DNA of 64,000 bases, from assembly GCA_047631555.1 (NCBI GenBank), contig JBLHZY010000002.1, positions 1 through 64,000 on the forward strand, read 5' to 3'. Positions 44,751 to 54,193 of this stretch are shown here, piece after piece. The position numbers and the translations under genes were made by a program. The number at the start of each line of letters is the position of its first letter. The first letter of the stretch is position 1. The DNA is from JBLHZY01 sp047631555 (GTDB taxonomy: Bacteria > Pseudomonadota > Alphaproteobacteria > Rhodobacterales > Rhodobacteraceae). The notes beneath the pieces were generated by a model, which did no database searches, had not been told where the DNA came from, and saw only the letters and a program-made list of their open reading frames with translations.

Positions 44751-45907
44751 GATCCACCAGATCCGCTAAGTATTTTGCGCAGGCTTGCTATGATCCGTTC
44801 CTGTTCGCTTGAGCTTAAGGAAGGGAAAATTGGTAAACTTAGGCAGCGCTCGAAATAGGCATCTGCATTTGGAAATGCGCTGGTTTTCCCTCCAGCCTTC
44901 CAAGCGCTTAGCTGATGTAAGGGTCGGTAATGTACCGAAGTTTCAATACCAAGCGTCTTCAATTCATCAACAAGCTCTGAGCGGGAAACGTTCCCGAGCA
45001 ATTGGATCGGGTAGAGATGATTGGAATGCAGATCTCCCTTCGCAGCCGTGGGAGGCAACCTTAACGGAAGATCAGAAAGCGCCTCATCATATCGCTTGGC
45101 GATGCGCAGGCGCGCTTGGGTAAACTCGTCTTGGCGGCGCAGTTGCACCCGGCCCAAAGCCGCAGCGCTATCGGTCATATTGTATTTGTAGCCGATGCTT
45201 TCAACGTCATAGTCCCAGCTGGCCGCTTTGCTATTCTGTCGCGTCAGGATATCGCGATCAATTCCATGTAAACGCATGACCCTTGCCCGCTTGGCGACTT
45301 CGGGATCACGGGTCGTAAGCATTCCGCCCTCGCCAGTGGTGAGCGTTTTGTTAGCGTAAAAACTAAAGGCGGTGGCGCCTATTTCGCCCGCTCCGATGGC
45401 CAATGAGTTGTGACGCGCCGGAAATGCATGCGCGGCGTCTTCCAAAATCGTGAGATTGGCCTTCTTGGCAAACTCACGCAATTTCGTCATGTCGCAGGGC
45501 AGGCCGGCAAAATGTACGGGCAAAATCGCGCGGGTTTTCTCGCTAAGCACCGCGCGGGCTGTTTCAACCGTGAGGCATAGGGTTTCAGGGTCTATGTCTG
45601 CCAAAACGGGCTTCGCACCGAGATGATGCACGATTTCCGCAGAGGCAGAAAACGTAAGAGTTGGCACAATCACCTCATCGCCCGGACCGACCCCCAACGC
45701 TTCAAGCCCAAGATGCAATGCGGCTGTGCAGGAATTAACAGCGACAGCCTCAACCCCACCACCCAAAGCCTGTGCAAACTCGCGCTCAAAAGCCGCAACT
45801 TCAGGGCCAGAGGTAAGCCAACCAGAAAGAAGGCTTTTGCTCACCGCAGAGATTTCCTCTTCTCCGAGAGACGGGCGAAAAAATGGGATCGGGTCAATGC
45901 TTTTCAT
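44747..45907 (-). CDS. DegT/DnrJ/EryC1-family sugar aminotransferase
   Basis: A 386-residue PLP enzyme. The PLP lysine is in FSFYANKTLTTGEGG near residue 187, with an upstream LEDAAHAF segment that binds the pyridine ring. It aminates a keto-sugar nucleotide, probably forming the amino sugar used by the initiating transferase. No dehydratase (PglF-like) is in the window, so the keto sugar must come from elsewhere. Confidence 0.88.
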   Translation of the reverse strand: MKSIDPIPFFRPSLGEEEISAVSKSLLSGWLTSGPEVAAFEREFAQALGGGVEAVAVNSCTAALHLGLEALGVGPGDEVIVPTLTFSASAEIVHHLGAKPVLADIDPETLCLTVETARAVLSEKTRAILPVHFAGLPCDMTKLREFAKKANLTILEDAAHAFPARHNSLAIGAGEIGATAFSFYANKTLTTGEGGMLTTRDPEVAKRARVMRLHGIDRDILTRQNSKAASWDYDVESIGYKYNMTDSAAALGRVQLRRQDEFTQARLRIAKRYDEALSDLPLRLPPTAAKGDLHSNHLYPIQLLGNVSRSELVDELKTLGIETSVHYRPLHQLSAWKAGGKTSAFPNADAYFERCLSLPIFPSLSSSEQERIIASLRKILSGSGGS

Positions 45908-45910
45908 CCG

Positions 45911-46741
45911 CTAGGTATACCCATGATCAACGAGGAAGTGCGAGAGTTGCTGATCGATCTTTGTGCGGTCTTGCGCCGAAAGTTGATCGAAATATTTCTC
46001 CGGCTTGTGAACACGCTCGGCATAGGCGCGCAAAACGGGTTCGCCCGCATCCAGTTGCGCCCATTTAAGCAGGTTTTCGAGCGGCGCTGAGCTCTGCATA
46101 AGTGCTTCAAAAGAAATATGAAAAACGCGTTCTGGCGCCAGATTGCTAAGCCCTGCCCGCGCCATCTGGCAGCAAATGAGCCACTGCTTGGCGCAAACTT
46201 CGACTTGCGAAAGATTGCCCAAATCCCCTTCAATTCCCGGATAGCGCGGCCCCCAGATACGCGCGCGGCCGCGCCCCAACGCCAGATTCTTAGCCGCCCA
46301 ATATGTATATGACAGGCTTCCAATTGGCAGACTGCTTAGTTTTCTGCGCCAATGCGCCCAATTCGGTTTTGCTTGCCATTGACGCATAGAGCTGGCCGTC
46401 GCATTGCGCCCGTCTCGCTCAAGATAGATAAATTTTGCATCGGGGAATACTTTGTCAACAAAGCCAATTCTAAGTGTGTTAGACACTGTTTTTTCAAGTA
46501 ATCGGCCCTCTTTACCGGTTTTTGCGAGTTTTGAAAGCTTGGACTGGATAAACAGTTTTTGCTCTGAAGTCAGGTTATCAGGTAGCAATGCATCATCGCC
46601 AGAATGGCTCCGACCATAGCGCCAAATATAGTTCACATCGTATGGAACAGCGCTGAGACCCGGCGCCTGCGCAAGGAGATCGCGCAAAAACGAGGTTCCA
46701 GACCGCGCAGCGCCAATGATCACAATTGGAGGCCTAGTCAT
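45911..46741 (-). CDS. sulfotransferase-family protein
   Basis: A 276-residue sulfotransferase. The PAPS loop is IIGAARSGTSFLRDLL at residues 6-21, and the 3'-phosphate region is KFIYLERDGRNATASSMRQW. It differs strongly from the sulfotransferase at 42200, so the two probably modify different positions. It is the first gene of the minus-strand polysaccharide operon. The start at 46741 is chosen because the fold begins there; the ribosome-binding site is weak. Confidence 0.82.
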   Translation of the reverse strand: MTRPPIVIIGAARSGTSFLRDLLAQAPGLSAVPYDVNYIWRYGRSHSGDDALLPDNLTSEQKLFIQSKLSKLAKTGKEGRLLEKTVSNTLRIGFVDKVFPDAKFIYLERDGRNATASSMRQWQAKPNWAHWRRKLSSLPIGSLSYTYWAAKNLALGRGRARIWGPRYPGIEGDLGNLSQVEVCAKQWLICCQMARAGLSNLAPERVFHISFEALMQSSAPLENLLKWAQLDAGEPVLRAYAERVHKPEKYFDQLSAQDRTKIDQQLSHFLVDHGYT

Positions 46742-46947
46742 CCGTTTTTCTTCGCCATTTTGAGCTTGGTCCCTACCAAAGGCTGCGTGCTTCACAAAGC
46801 TATTGCGGTCTGTCTCTGGCCTCAATCGAATATATTTGGAGCGGGCCTAACGAGAATGCCGCACATCTATTATTCGCAAACGGTAACCAGGTGAAAATAT
46901 CTCTCGTCGGCATGGAAAATCCAGTCAAAAACAGGCTCTAACATTGC

Positions 46948-49158
46948 CTAATTCTCCGGAATCGCCTCTGTGAGAAAGTGCTCTAGCGTGCGCGCATCTA
47001 GTGGTTTTGACATCAGCTCAACGCCTGTTTCAATACATCTTTGGCGAAGCTCGGCCGTTCTGCTGGCAGAAATGATACGGGCTGGGATATCGCCGTAAAT
47101 CTCGCGCAATCGACGGACCAAATCGAGGCCGATTTCGCCGTTATCCAGCTGATAATCGATCAGCATAGCGTCTGGCGTGATTTGGATCTCTTTAAGCAGG
47201 GCCATGGCCTCGGCTCCGTTGGAGACATCAAGCACGGAAGCGTTCCACTTTCCAAGAAGCAGGCTGATCGCACGGCGAACTTCTGAATCGTTTTCAACGA
47301 GCAAAACAATCATGCCGCTTTCTGCGAGTTTTCGGCGCTGACGCGGGGCCGGAGCCGCCTGAAGTGGCAGTATTCCTGCTTCGGCGGGTTCGAGATTGAC
47401 GAAAAAGCCGGTTCCTTTGCCCAGCTCGGACCAAAGGCCGAGCGAATGGCCAAGCCTATGGCAGGCCCGCTCAACAATCGCGAGGCCAAGGCCAAGCCCC
47501 TCTGTCGCGCTTTTGGTAGCGTCAAGGCGATGAAATTCTTGAAAAATTACGTCTTGATGCTCTTCCGCAATCCCGGGCCCAGTATCCCAGACCTCCAAAC
47601 GGTAGGTGCCTCCGTTGCGGCGCACACCGACAAGAACGCGGCCTTTGTCGGTATAGCGAAGCGCATTGGCAATTAGATTTTGCAGGATACGGCTTAGGAA
47701 CAATGGATTGGAATAGACGACGGCATCAGTGTGAATAACCCGAAAATCCAAGCCTTTTAAGGCTGCATGGGGCGCGAACTCATCTCGCAAGCGCATCAAA
47801 ACCCGGCCCAATGGAACCGCGGTTTGTTCAAGCGCAGTCGTTCCGGCATCAAGTTTGGAGATATCGAGCAGTGCTTCAATAATGTTTTCGACGCTTTCAA
47901 GCGCGCCAAAAGCCTTTCGAACCGTCTCTAACTCTGCAGGATCACGGTCGGTTTCGGCCATTGAGGCCACATAAAGCTTGGCCGCCGAAAGCGGTTGCAA
48001 AAGATCATGACTGGCCGCCGCCACGAAGCGAGATTTCGAGGCGTTCGCACGCTCAGCTGCGCCAAGGGCATCTTCCAGCTCGAGTGTTCGCTCAATAACC
48101 CGCTGCTCCAAAAGCTCGTTAGCTTCTGCGAGCCGACGCGCCGCGTCTCGCTCTGCTGTTATGTCTGTAATCGAGACTACGAAACCATGATCCGGCATTT
48201 CTTGGGCGAAAAAATCCAACGTCGCGCCGTTGGCATGGCGTATTTCAAACTGGATCGGGCGGCGCCTTGTTTTGGCTGAAACCCAGGCGAGAACCTCTTT
48301 GGTAGGCATGTCATCAGGCAATGAGATCATTGGGCGCATCCGCTCAAACAGCGTATCAAAATGCGCGCCAAAACGGATTTGCGGCGCCGAAACTGCCAGC
48401 AAACGGCCAAGCCGCGCGTTCCAGCCTACAAGGCGCGTTTCACTATCGAAAATTCCAACGCCTTGGTTGAGGTGATCCAATGTCGCGCGGATCATGATCG
48501 CCTGATCATCAACCAATTTTTCGCGCGCATCCCGCTCAAGGCGCATGATGTCCGTAACATCGGTTTGCAGGATTACGGTTCCGCCGTCTGGGGTTCGATG
48601 CTCTGAAACTTGCACCCACCGATCCCCGGTCAAATGAACGTTAAAGATCGAATGCGCGTCCTTGTGGCGTTGCATCCGCAAGATGCGCCAAGCCTCGCGG
48701 GCATTTTGGTCCGGCATATCCAGGCTAGGGCTTTGACTTACCGAGTGGACATATTCGCTGAAGGTTAGACCCGGTTTTAGGATCGATTTCAGATCACCCA
48801 AATGCATGGAAAAGCGCGAATTTGACAGCGAAAGGAGATCATCGCTTGAGAAAAGTGCAAAGCCCTCTTCAACCGCTTCAATTGCGGATGTGAGATCGGA
48901 ACGCGCAGCTTCAGTGGCACGATTGGCCTTGGCGAGACGCGCGTTGCTATCATTGAGAAGATCGAGAACGCGCTCAAGATCGGACGTCCGTTGGCGCACT
49001 TGATCTTCCAGCAATGCCGCGCGCTCAAACTGCGCATAGGCGGCACCAGCCGTATCGGTATCTTGCTCAACCCGGCGCATGAGGGCCTCGGTGATTTTGA
49101 GCAGTTTTTCGTTTTGCCGCTCAAGCGTATCTGACGGATTTAGAAGTGGATTCATCAT
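46948..49158 (-). CDS. hybrid sensor histidine kinase (NahK/ErcS'-like)
   Basis: A 736-residue soluble kinase. A coiled coil (about 10-90) is followed by two PAS-type domains (about 90-210 and 225-335) and a second coiled coil. The dimerisation domain carries His384 (AASHDLLQPL), and the ATPase has the N-box NLIANALRYT and GLGLGLAI. A C-terminal receiver has phospho-acceptor Asp668 (LIDYQL). The layout matches NahK and PA1976 (ErcS') of Pseudomonas, which control quinoprotein ethanol oxidation or biofilm formation. It is in one operon with the FIST and LuxR genes. Confidence 0.88.
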   Translation of the reverse strand: MMNPLLNPSDTLERQNEKLLKITEALMRRVEQDTDTAGAAYAQFERAALLEDQVRQRTSDLERVLDLLNDSNARLAKANRATEAARSDLTSAIEAVEEGFALFSSDDLLSLSNSRFSMHLGDLKSILKPGLTFSEYVHSVSQSPSLDMPDQNAREAWRILRMQRHKDAHSIFNVHLTGDRWVQVSEHRTPDGGTVILQTDVTDIMRLERDAREKLVDDQAIMIRATLDHLNQGVGIFDSETRLVGWNARLGRLLAVSAPQIRFGAHFDTLFERMRPMISLPDDMPTKEVLAWVSAKTRRRPIQFEIRHANGATLDFFAQEMPDHGFVVSITDITAERDAARRLAEANELLEQRVIERTLELEDALGAAERANASKSRFVAAASHDLLQPLSAAKLYVASMAETDRDPAELETVRKAFGALESVENIIEALLDISKLDAGTTALEQTAVPLGRVLMRLRDEFAPHAALKGLDFRVIHTDAVVYSNPLFLSRILQNLIANALRYTDKGRVLVGVRRNGGTYRLEVWDTGPGIAEEHQDVIFQEFHRLDATKSATEGLGLGLAIVERACHRLGHSLGLWSELGKGTGFFVNLEPAEAGILPLQAAPAPRQRRKLAESGMIVLLVENDSEVRRAISLLLGKWNASVLDVSNGAEAMALLKEIQITPDAMLIDYQLDNGEIGLDLVRRLREIYGDIPARIISASRTAELRQRCIETGVELMSKPLDARTLEHFLTEAIPEN

Positions 49159-49164
49159 GAAGCG

Positions 49165-50319
49165 CTACGTATCGGGCATGTAAAAAGCAACGCCAGTCAT
49201 CGTGTGATTGACGTGTTTTGAATCGGTTTGCTCGCCGTATGTGGCAAATCCCACCACATGATTTTTGCGCAGAATGGACGAAATACGCGTTGTTTGTTGC
49301 ATCTGTTCAGCCTCGATCCGGCGCAGAAGGCAGTCGCAGGCAAGGATGCTATCCAGCGGGCCAGCATCGGCCATGGTCGCGAATTCGCGCTCGAGGTGTT
49401 CAGCCATGTCGGTTGGTTCGGCTAGGGTCAGAACGAGGCCTTCGTCGATAGCCGAGAAGAACACCAGATCATCACTATCCTCGACCGTTTGAATTGCGCG
49501 AACGTGATGCGTGCCGCCAATGCGCACAACGACCGGGTGCGAGGCGAAAGTATTGGTATCCAGCTGCTCGGGGTCTTTGCCAAGGATGCGGGCGTATTCG
49601 CGCGCGGCGGGCTCGGCGTTTATCTCATGCACAAGGCGGCGCGAGGTATCGGCTTTGGTGACGACCATGCGCGTTTCGGTTGGAACGAGGTGATCAAGCG
49701 AGAAGACTTTGATCGGACAGCGCGTGCGCACCAAAGTCAGAACGGCCGCGTTTTGATAGACAGAACCGGCAAGCGAAACATAGGTGTTTTTGAACTCTTC
49801 GCCGTCGCCGGCAGAGCCCCCAAAAAGCGGCATGGAGCCAAGGCCCGGGGCGATCGCCGTCATCAACTCATCTTCTTTGAGGGAAAGCCCATCAATGGCA
49901 AGAAAGCAAAACTCATGCTCCATCCCATCTGTTCGCCGCGCCAAGGCGGCGCGCGTGCGGATCAAATCGCCAACAACCACTTCAGCCGAAATTTCCGAAA
50001 GGTCCGGAACGAGTAGCGTTTGGACGCTAAACAAAGCGCGCGGCAAAGCGGCAATAACGATCTCGCCGTCAGCATAGCCTTCGGAGGAAATTTCGCCCGC
50101 CGTTGTGCAACCAACCACCTGCGATCCTTCAAAGCGTTTTTCGACCTCTGCCATCACGCTCGGGAAATCTGCTTGGTGACAAGCAAACACAAGGATCAGC
50201 GCGAAATCTTCTTCGCCCAGCGCCTCGTGTAAAATCTCTATCGCGTTTGGTTGATCAAATCGCACATGCGCAGAGCGCAGAACTGATCCCGCCGGTGACG
50301 GTGTTTTAGGTATGCCCAT
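49165..50319 (-). CDS. FIST-domain sensory protein
   Basis: A 384-residue cytoplasmic protein with FIST-N (about 35-225) and FIST-C (about 230-365) domains; the segments VVGCTTAGEISSEGY and LFGGSAGDG are typical. FIST domains are thought to bind small ligands such as amino acids. The gene lies 6 bases before the hybrid kinase gene, an arrangement also known for PA1975-PA1976. It probably presents a ligand signal to the kinase. Confidence 0.88.
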   Translation of the reverse strand: MGIPKTPSPAGSVLRSAHVRFDQPNAIEILHEALGEEDFALILVFACHQADFPSVMAEVEKRFEGSQVVGCTTAGEISSEGYADGEIVIAALPRALFSVQTLLVPDLSEISAEVVVGDLIRTRAALARRTDGMEHEFCFLAIDGLSLKEDELMTAIAPGLGSMPLFGGSAGDGEEFKNTYVSLAGSVYQNAAVLTLVRTRCPIKVFSLDHLVPTETRMVVTKADTSRRLVHEINAEPAAREYARILGKDPEQLDTNTFASHPVVVRIGGTHHVRAIQTVEDSDDLVFFSAIDEGLVLTLAEPTDMAEHLEREFATMADAGPLDSILACDCLLRRIEAEQMQQTTRISSILRKNHVVGFATYGEQTDSKHVNHTMTGVAFYMPDT

Positions 50320-50346
50320 CGTCCTCCCCGATAACAGGCTGATCGT

Positions 50347-51066
50347 TTAAAAACCGTCTTGCTCACCATGTACGATACTTGAGAATTTCGCTTCTTGGGC
50401 AACAAGAACAGCTTGGGTTCGGCTTTGAACCCCGAGCTTTCGCATTATCGCCGTAACATGCGCCTTCACCGTTGTTTCTGCAATCGAAAGATCAAAGGCG
50501 ATTTGTTTGTTGAGCTTTCCCGCGCAGATCAGGCTCAGGATGCGGGCCTGTTGGTTCGTTAAGCTCGAAAGCCGCTGGAGGGCTTGGTCTTGCGCGCTGG
50601 CGCTAACCCCGTCTTGATCAGGCGAATAGAGGCCTTCGGGGGCGAATATCCCGCCTTGGCTGATCGCTTCGATGGCTTGTTGAAAGGTGCTGCGCTGGCT
50701 GTGTTTGGGCACAAAACCCCGCGCGCCGGAGCGAATCGTTGAGGCCACAATGCGCGGCTCGGCCATTGAACTTACGACAATAACAGGCACATCGGGCGCC
50801 GCCGCCAAGAGGCGCAGCAAACCATCAAGCCCGTTTACATCCGGCAGGTTGAGATCAAGGAACATAACGTCGGGCTTTGCGCCGCCATCAAGCTTGGAGA
50901 GCGCGGCGGTAAGACATTCAGCCGTTTCAACGCTTTCGATGTCAGATGCGGTCTGCAATGTCATCGAAAGAGCATCACAAAACAGCGGATGATCATCGAT
51001 CACCATCGCCGTTGTCAGCACCCGCTTATATTGCCCATCGGGCCTATCTATTGCTGCTGCCATCAT
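50347..51066 (-). CDS. LuxR-type response regulator (AgmR/EraR-like)
   Basis: A 239-residue response regulator. The receiver domain has the acidic pair in MVIDDH and phospho-acceptor Asp71 (MFLDLNLPD), and a LuxR helix-turn-helix spans about 172-228 (LTNQQARILSLICAGKLNKQIA). AGGAGG 5 bases before 51066 fixes the start. It is adjacent to the kinase-FIST pair and downstream of the quinoprotein dehydrogenase gene, so it is the likely activator of that gene. Confidence 0.9.
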   Translation of the reverse strand: MMAAAIDRPDGQYKRVLTTAMVIDDHPLFCDALSMTLQTASDIESVETAECLTAALSKLDGGAKPDVMFLDLNLPDVNGLDGLLRLLAAAPDVPVIVVSSMAEPRIVASTIRSGARGFVPKHSQRSTFQQAIEAISQGGIFAPEGLYSPDQDGVSASAQDQALQRLSSLTNQQARILSLICAGKLNKQIAFDLSIAETTVKAHVTAIMRKLGVQSRTQAVLVAQEAKFSSIVHGEQDGF

Positions 51067-51167
51067 ATCAGCCTCCTTGATCGCCCCGACCATAGTGCCC
51101 CATGACTTTAGCGTAGTGTAGAAGGCCGAGGCCAGCACTTGCCAAAAGGTCTCATACCACAAGCGAA

Positions 51168-51193
51168 ACGCGCGCCCCGTCAAGGGCGCGCGT
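51168..51193 (-). terminator. terminator hairpin after the quinoprotein dehydrogenase gene
   Basis: ACGCGCGCCC and GGGCGCGCGT (51168-51177, 51184-51193) form a perfect 10-bp GC-rich stem with a 6-base loop, 30 bases after the dehydrogenase stop. A short T-rich stretch follows on the minus strand. It probably separates this gene from the regulator operon. Confidence 0.65.
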
Positions 51194-51222
51194 AAATGGT
51201 GTTAGCGGTTGATCTTTAAGGA

Positions 51223-52989
51223 TCAGTTGGCAGAAGCAAGCTGCTTGGGCAGTTTGAATGTCCAGAGCAGGCCGCCTTGATTGAGGTAGGAAACCTTCTT
51301 GGCAACTTCGCCACCCCAAAGCGGAACAGCGCCGCCCCAGCCAGAGATGATCGAAACATATTGCTCGCCGCCTTGTTCCCAAGTGACAGGCTGACCAACG
51401 ATCCCAGAACCCGTTTGGAACGACCACAGGATTTCGCCTGTTTCATCGTCAAGCGCGAGGAATTCGCCCTCTGGTGTCCCTGTGAAAACAAGGCCGCCAG
51501 CGGTTGTCATCACGCCGCCCCAAAGTGGTGCTGCGTTCTTGTATTCCCATTTCCATTCGCCAGTGGCCGGATCAATCGCTTTGAGCGAGCCGATGTGATC
51601 TTCGTACATTGGCTTGATGGTAAAGCCCGCGCCAAGGTAGGCCGCGCCCTTTTTATAGGAAATCGGCTCGTTCCAGATATCCATGCCCCATTCGTTGGAT
51701 GGTACATAGAACAGGCCGGTCTTTTGGCTAAACGCCATTGGCATCCAGTTTTTGCCGCCAAGGAAAGAGGGCGATGCAAAGATGACTTCGCCTTTGTTGC
51801 CTTCGGTTGCCGCAGCTGGATTGCCGGGACGGTTGTCCTCATTAAACATTGGGCGGCCGTTTTCATCGATGCCGGAAGCCCAAGAGATGTCTTTCACGAA
51901 AGGTGTGCCGGAGATGAATTTGCCGGTCTCGCGATCAAGCACATAGAAGAAGCCGTTGCGATCAGCCGTTGCAAAGCGCTTGTTGCCCTCTTTATCGGTA
52001 AAGGCGACGACCTCGTTTACGCCATCATAGTCCCAGCCTTCGCGTGGCGTTGTTTGGAAGTGCCATTTGATGTTGCCGGTTTTTGGATCGATCCCAATGC
52101 GGCTCGCAGCATAAAGGTTATCCCCTTTGTTGCCTTCAACTGGCGTGCCAGCATCGCGCAAGTGGCTGTTCCATGGGGCCGGGTTCCCAGCGCCAAAAAC
52201 AAGCGTATCGGTTTCGATATCGTATGAACCGCCGAGCCAAGTCGCGCCGCCGCCCGTTTTCCACATATCGCCAGGCCAAGTTGCATTAAGCTCGCCTGTC
52301 ATGGTGCTTTCTTTGCCGTTCAGAGTGCCCATGTGGCCCTCAATCACGGGACGCGTCCAAACCATTTCGCCGGTCTCAGCGTTGCGGGCCTGAACTTCGC
52401 CGATAATGCCAAATTCGCCGCCGGAGTTGCCGGTAATCACAAGGCCATTAACGATCAAAGGCGCGGCTGTATAGCTATAGCCCGCTTTGTAATCAGCGAT
52501 CTTCTTGTTCCAAACGACATCGCCTGTTTTGCTATTCAGCGCTACGAGGCGTGCGTCCAAAGTCCCGAAAATGACGTTGTCGCCATAGATCGCGGCGCCG
52601 CGGTTGATCACATCACAGCAGGGCAAAATACCCTCTGGAAGGCGCGCGTCATACTGCCAAAGCTCTTTGCCGGTCGCGACATCGATCGCATAGATCCGCG
52701 AATAAGAGCCGGTGATATACATCACGCCGTCATAGACCAGCGGCTGCGTTTCTTGGCCGCGCTGCTTTTCACCGCCAAGCGAGAAGGCCCAAACAGGCAT
52801 CAAGTTTTTGACGTTGGATTTGTTGAGCGTCTCAAGCGGGCTGTAGCGCTGAAGATGGCGCCCCATGCCGTTTGTGACGATCTGCGATGTGTTGGTCTGA
52901 TCATTGACCAGATCTTCTTCGGTCACGCCAGCGAAAGCTGTGCTTGCCGCAAGAATGCCAATCGCTGCGGATGCGATAATGCGTTTCAT
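51223..52989 (-). CDS. PQQ-dependent alcohol dehydrogenase, lanthanide-type signature
   Basis: A 588-residue periplasmic quinoprotein with a signal peptide (residues 1-20) and eight W-motif propeller blades. The vicinal disulfide is Cys124-Cys125. Expected metal ligands are Glu192 (GEFG) and Asn269 (GAGNPAP); the catalytic base is Asp320 in GWDYDGVN. The extra Asp322, two residues on, marks lanthanide-dependent enzymes (XoxF, PedH); calcium enzymes have Ala or Ser there. It oxidises short or aromatic alcohols and feeds a cytochrome c. Its cluster (propeller, ABC genes, PedF-like cytochrome, regulators) is closer to ped/exa than to mxa. XoxF, PedH or another Ln-type branch cannot be settled by eye. 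Confidence 0.88.
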   Translation of the reverse strand: MKRIIASAAIGILAASTAFAGVTEEDLVNDQTNTSQIVTNGMGRHLQRYSPLETLNKSNVKNLMPVWAFSLGGEKQRGQETQPLVYDGVMYITGSYSRIYAIDVATGKELWQYDARLPEGILPCCDVINRGAAIYGDNVIFGTLDARLVALNSKTGDVVWNKKIADYKAGYSYTAAPLIVNGLVITGNSGGEFGIIGEVQARNAETGEMVWTRPVIEGHMGTLNGKESTMTGELNATWPGDMWKTGGGATWLGGSYDIETDTLVFGAGNPAPWNSHLRDAGTPVEGNKGDNLYAASRIGIDPKTGNIKWHFQTTPREGWDYDGVNEVVAFTDKEGNKRFATADRNGFFYVLDRETGKFISGTPFVKDISWASGIDENGRPMFNEDNRPGNPAAATEGNKGEVIFASPSFLGGKNWMPMAFSQKTGLFYVPSNEWGMDIWNEPISYKKGAAYLGAGFTIKPMYEDHIGSLKAIDPATGEWKWEYKNAAPLWGGVMTTAGGLVFTGTPEGEFLALDDETGEILWSFQTGSGIVGQPVTWEQGGEQYVSIISGWGGAVPLWGGEVAKKVSYLNQGGLLWTFKLPKQLASAN

Positions 52990-53215
52990 TTCGGATATCC
53001 TCCCATGGATTCATGCCTGCCTATCATGCAGGTCAATCGCCCCTGCGATGCATGGGCGGTGCCCAAAAGCTAAGGAAATCACAGACGCGTGAGTATTGCC
53101 CATTGGTCGTATGCGCGGGATCAGTCCGGCCCTGTCCTTTAGTCGTATTCCGAAGGGCTGAAAGGTTGCTACGGTTCGCACAGACCAACCTTGCACGTAT
53201 CCTGGGGAGGAGATC

Positions 53216-54193
53216 ATGCGCCTTATTAACAATTTCGTGGCTGCGGCCTTTGTATTAGCCATCGGCCTTACTGGAGCGACCGCAGAGGACAATCCAGTGC
53301 TGCGGGCCTCTGTCTTAGAATTTGGGACTGTGAATTGGGAGCTTGATACGATCAAGCATCACAAGCTCGATGAGGCCAACGGATTTACTTTGGATGTTCA
53401 GGGTGTTGCGGGAAGTGCCGCGGCGCAAATAGCCTTTCAAGGCGGCGAGACGGACATAATCGTTTCGGATTGGCTTTGGGTGGCGCGGATGCGCGCGGCT
53501 GGCAAAGACTATGTGTTTATTCCCTATTCAAAAGCCGTTGGCGGGCTGATGGTTCCAAAGGGGTCCGAGGCAAAATCGCTGGCGGATCTTAAGGGCGGCA
53601 AGATCGGAATTGCAGGCGGGCCAGTCGATAAAAGCTGGCTGATCCTGCGCGCCTATGCCGAGCAAGAATTCGCCATGGATTTGGCAGGCGAGACCGAGCA
53701 GGTCTTTGGCGCGCCACCCCTGATTTTCAAATCCGCGCTTTCGGGCGATCTGGATGGCGCGATCAATTTCTGGCACTTCCTTGCCAAGATGGAAGCCTCT
53801 GGCATGCGCGAACTGGTCTCTGTTGATACAGCAGCGCAGGCGCTTGGGCTTGATCCCGAAACGCCGCTTTTGGGCTATGTGATGCGCGCCGAGATGCTGC
53901 GCGATCATCCCGAATTGGTGAATGGCATGGCCGCTGCATCGCGTGGTGCCAAAGAAATACTGGGCTCTGACCAAGCTGAATGGGATCGGTTGCGCCCCCG
54001 TATGAATGCCAAAACCGATGCACAGTTTGGCGCGCTCGTGAGCGGCTTTCGCGCAGGTATCCCGGCCCCCGGCCCTGTTGATGAAGTTGCCGCTGGACGC
54101 ATGCTTGCGCTCATGGCTAAGCTTGGTGGCGAAAAGCTGGTTGGGCCATTGATGGAGCTACCGGATGGGATTTTCTACAACTCTGGAAGCTGA
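53216..54193 (+). CDS. SsuA/TauA-type periplasmic binding protein
   Basis: A 325-residue binding protein with a signal peptide (residues 1-23). The pattern AASVLEFGTVNWELDTIKHHKLDEANGF near the mature start and 'GSAAAQIAFQGGETDIIVSDWLW' fit NitT/TauT/SsuA-like proteins. It is divergent from the quinoprotein gene and overlaps an ABC ATPase gene downstream. Similar genes are known in quinoprotein dehydrogenase clusters, but the ligand is unknown. Confidence 0.82.
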   Translation: MRLINNFVAAAFVLAIGLTGATAEDNPVLRASVLEFGTVNWELDTIKHHKLDEANGFTLDVQGVAGSAAAQIAFQGGETDIIVSDWLWVARMRAAGKDYVFIPYSKAVGGLMVPKGSEAKSLADLKGGKIGIAGGPVDKSWLILRAYAEQEFAMDLAGETEQVFGAPPLIFKSALSGDLDGAINFWHFLAKMEASGMRELVSVDTAAQALGLDPETPLLGYVMRAEMLRDHPELVNGMAAASRGAKEILGSDQAEWDRLRPRMNAKTDAQFGALVSGFRAGIPAPGPVDEVAAGRMLALMAKLGGEKLVGPLMELPDGIFYNSGS

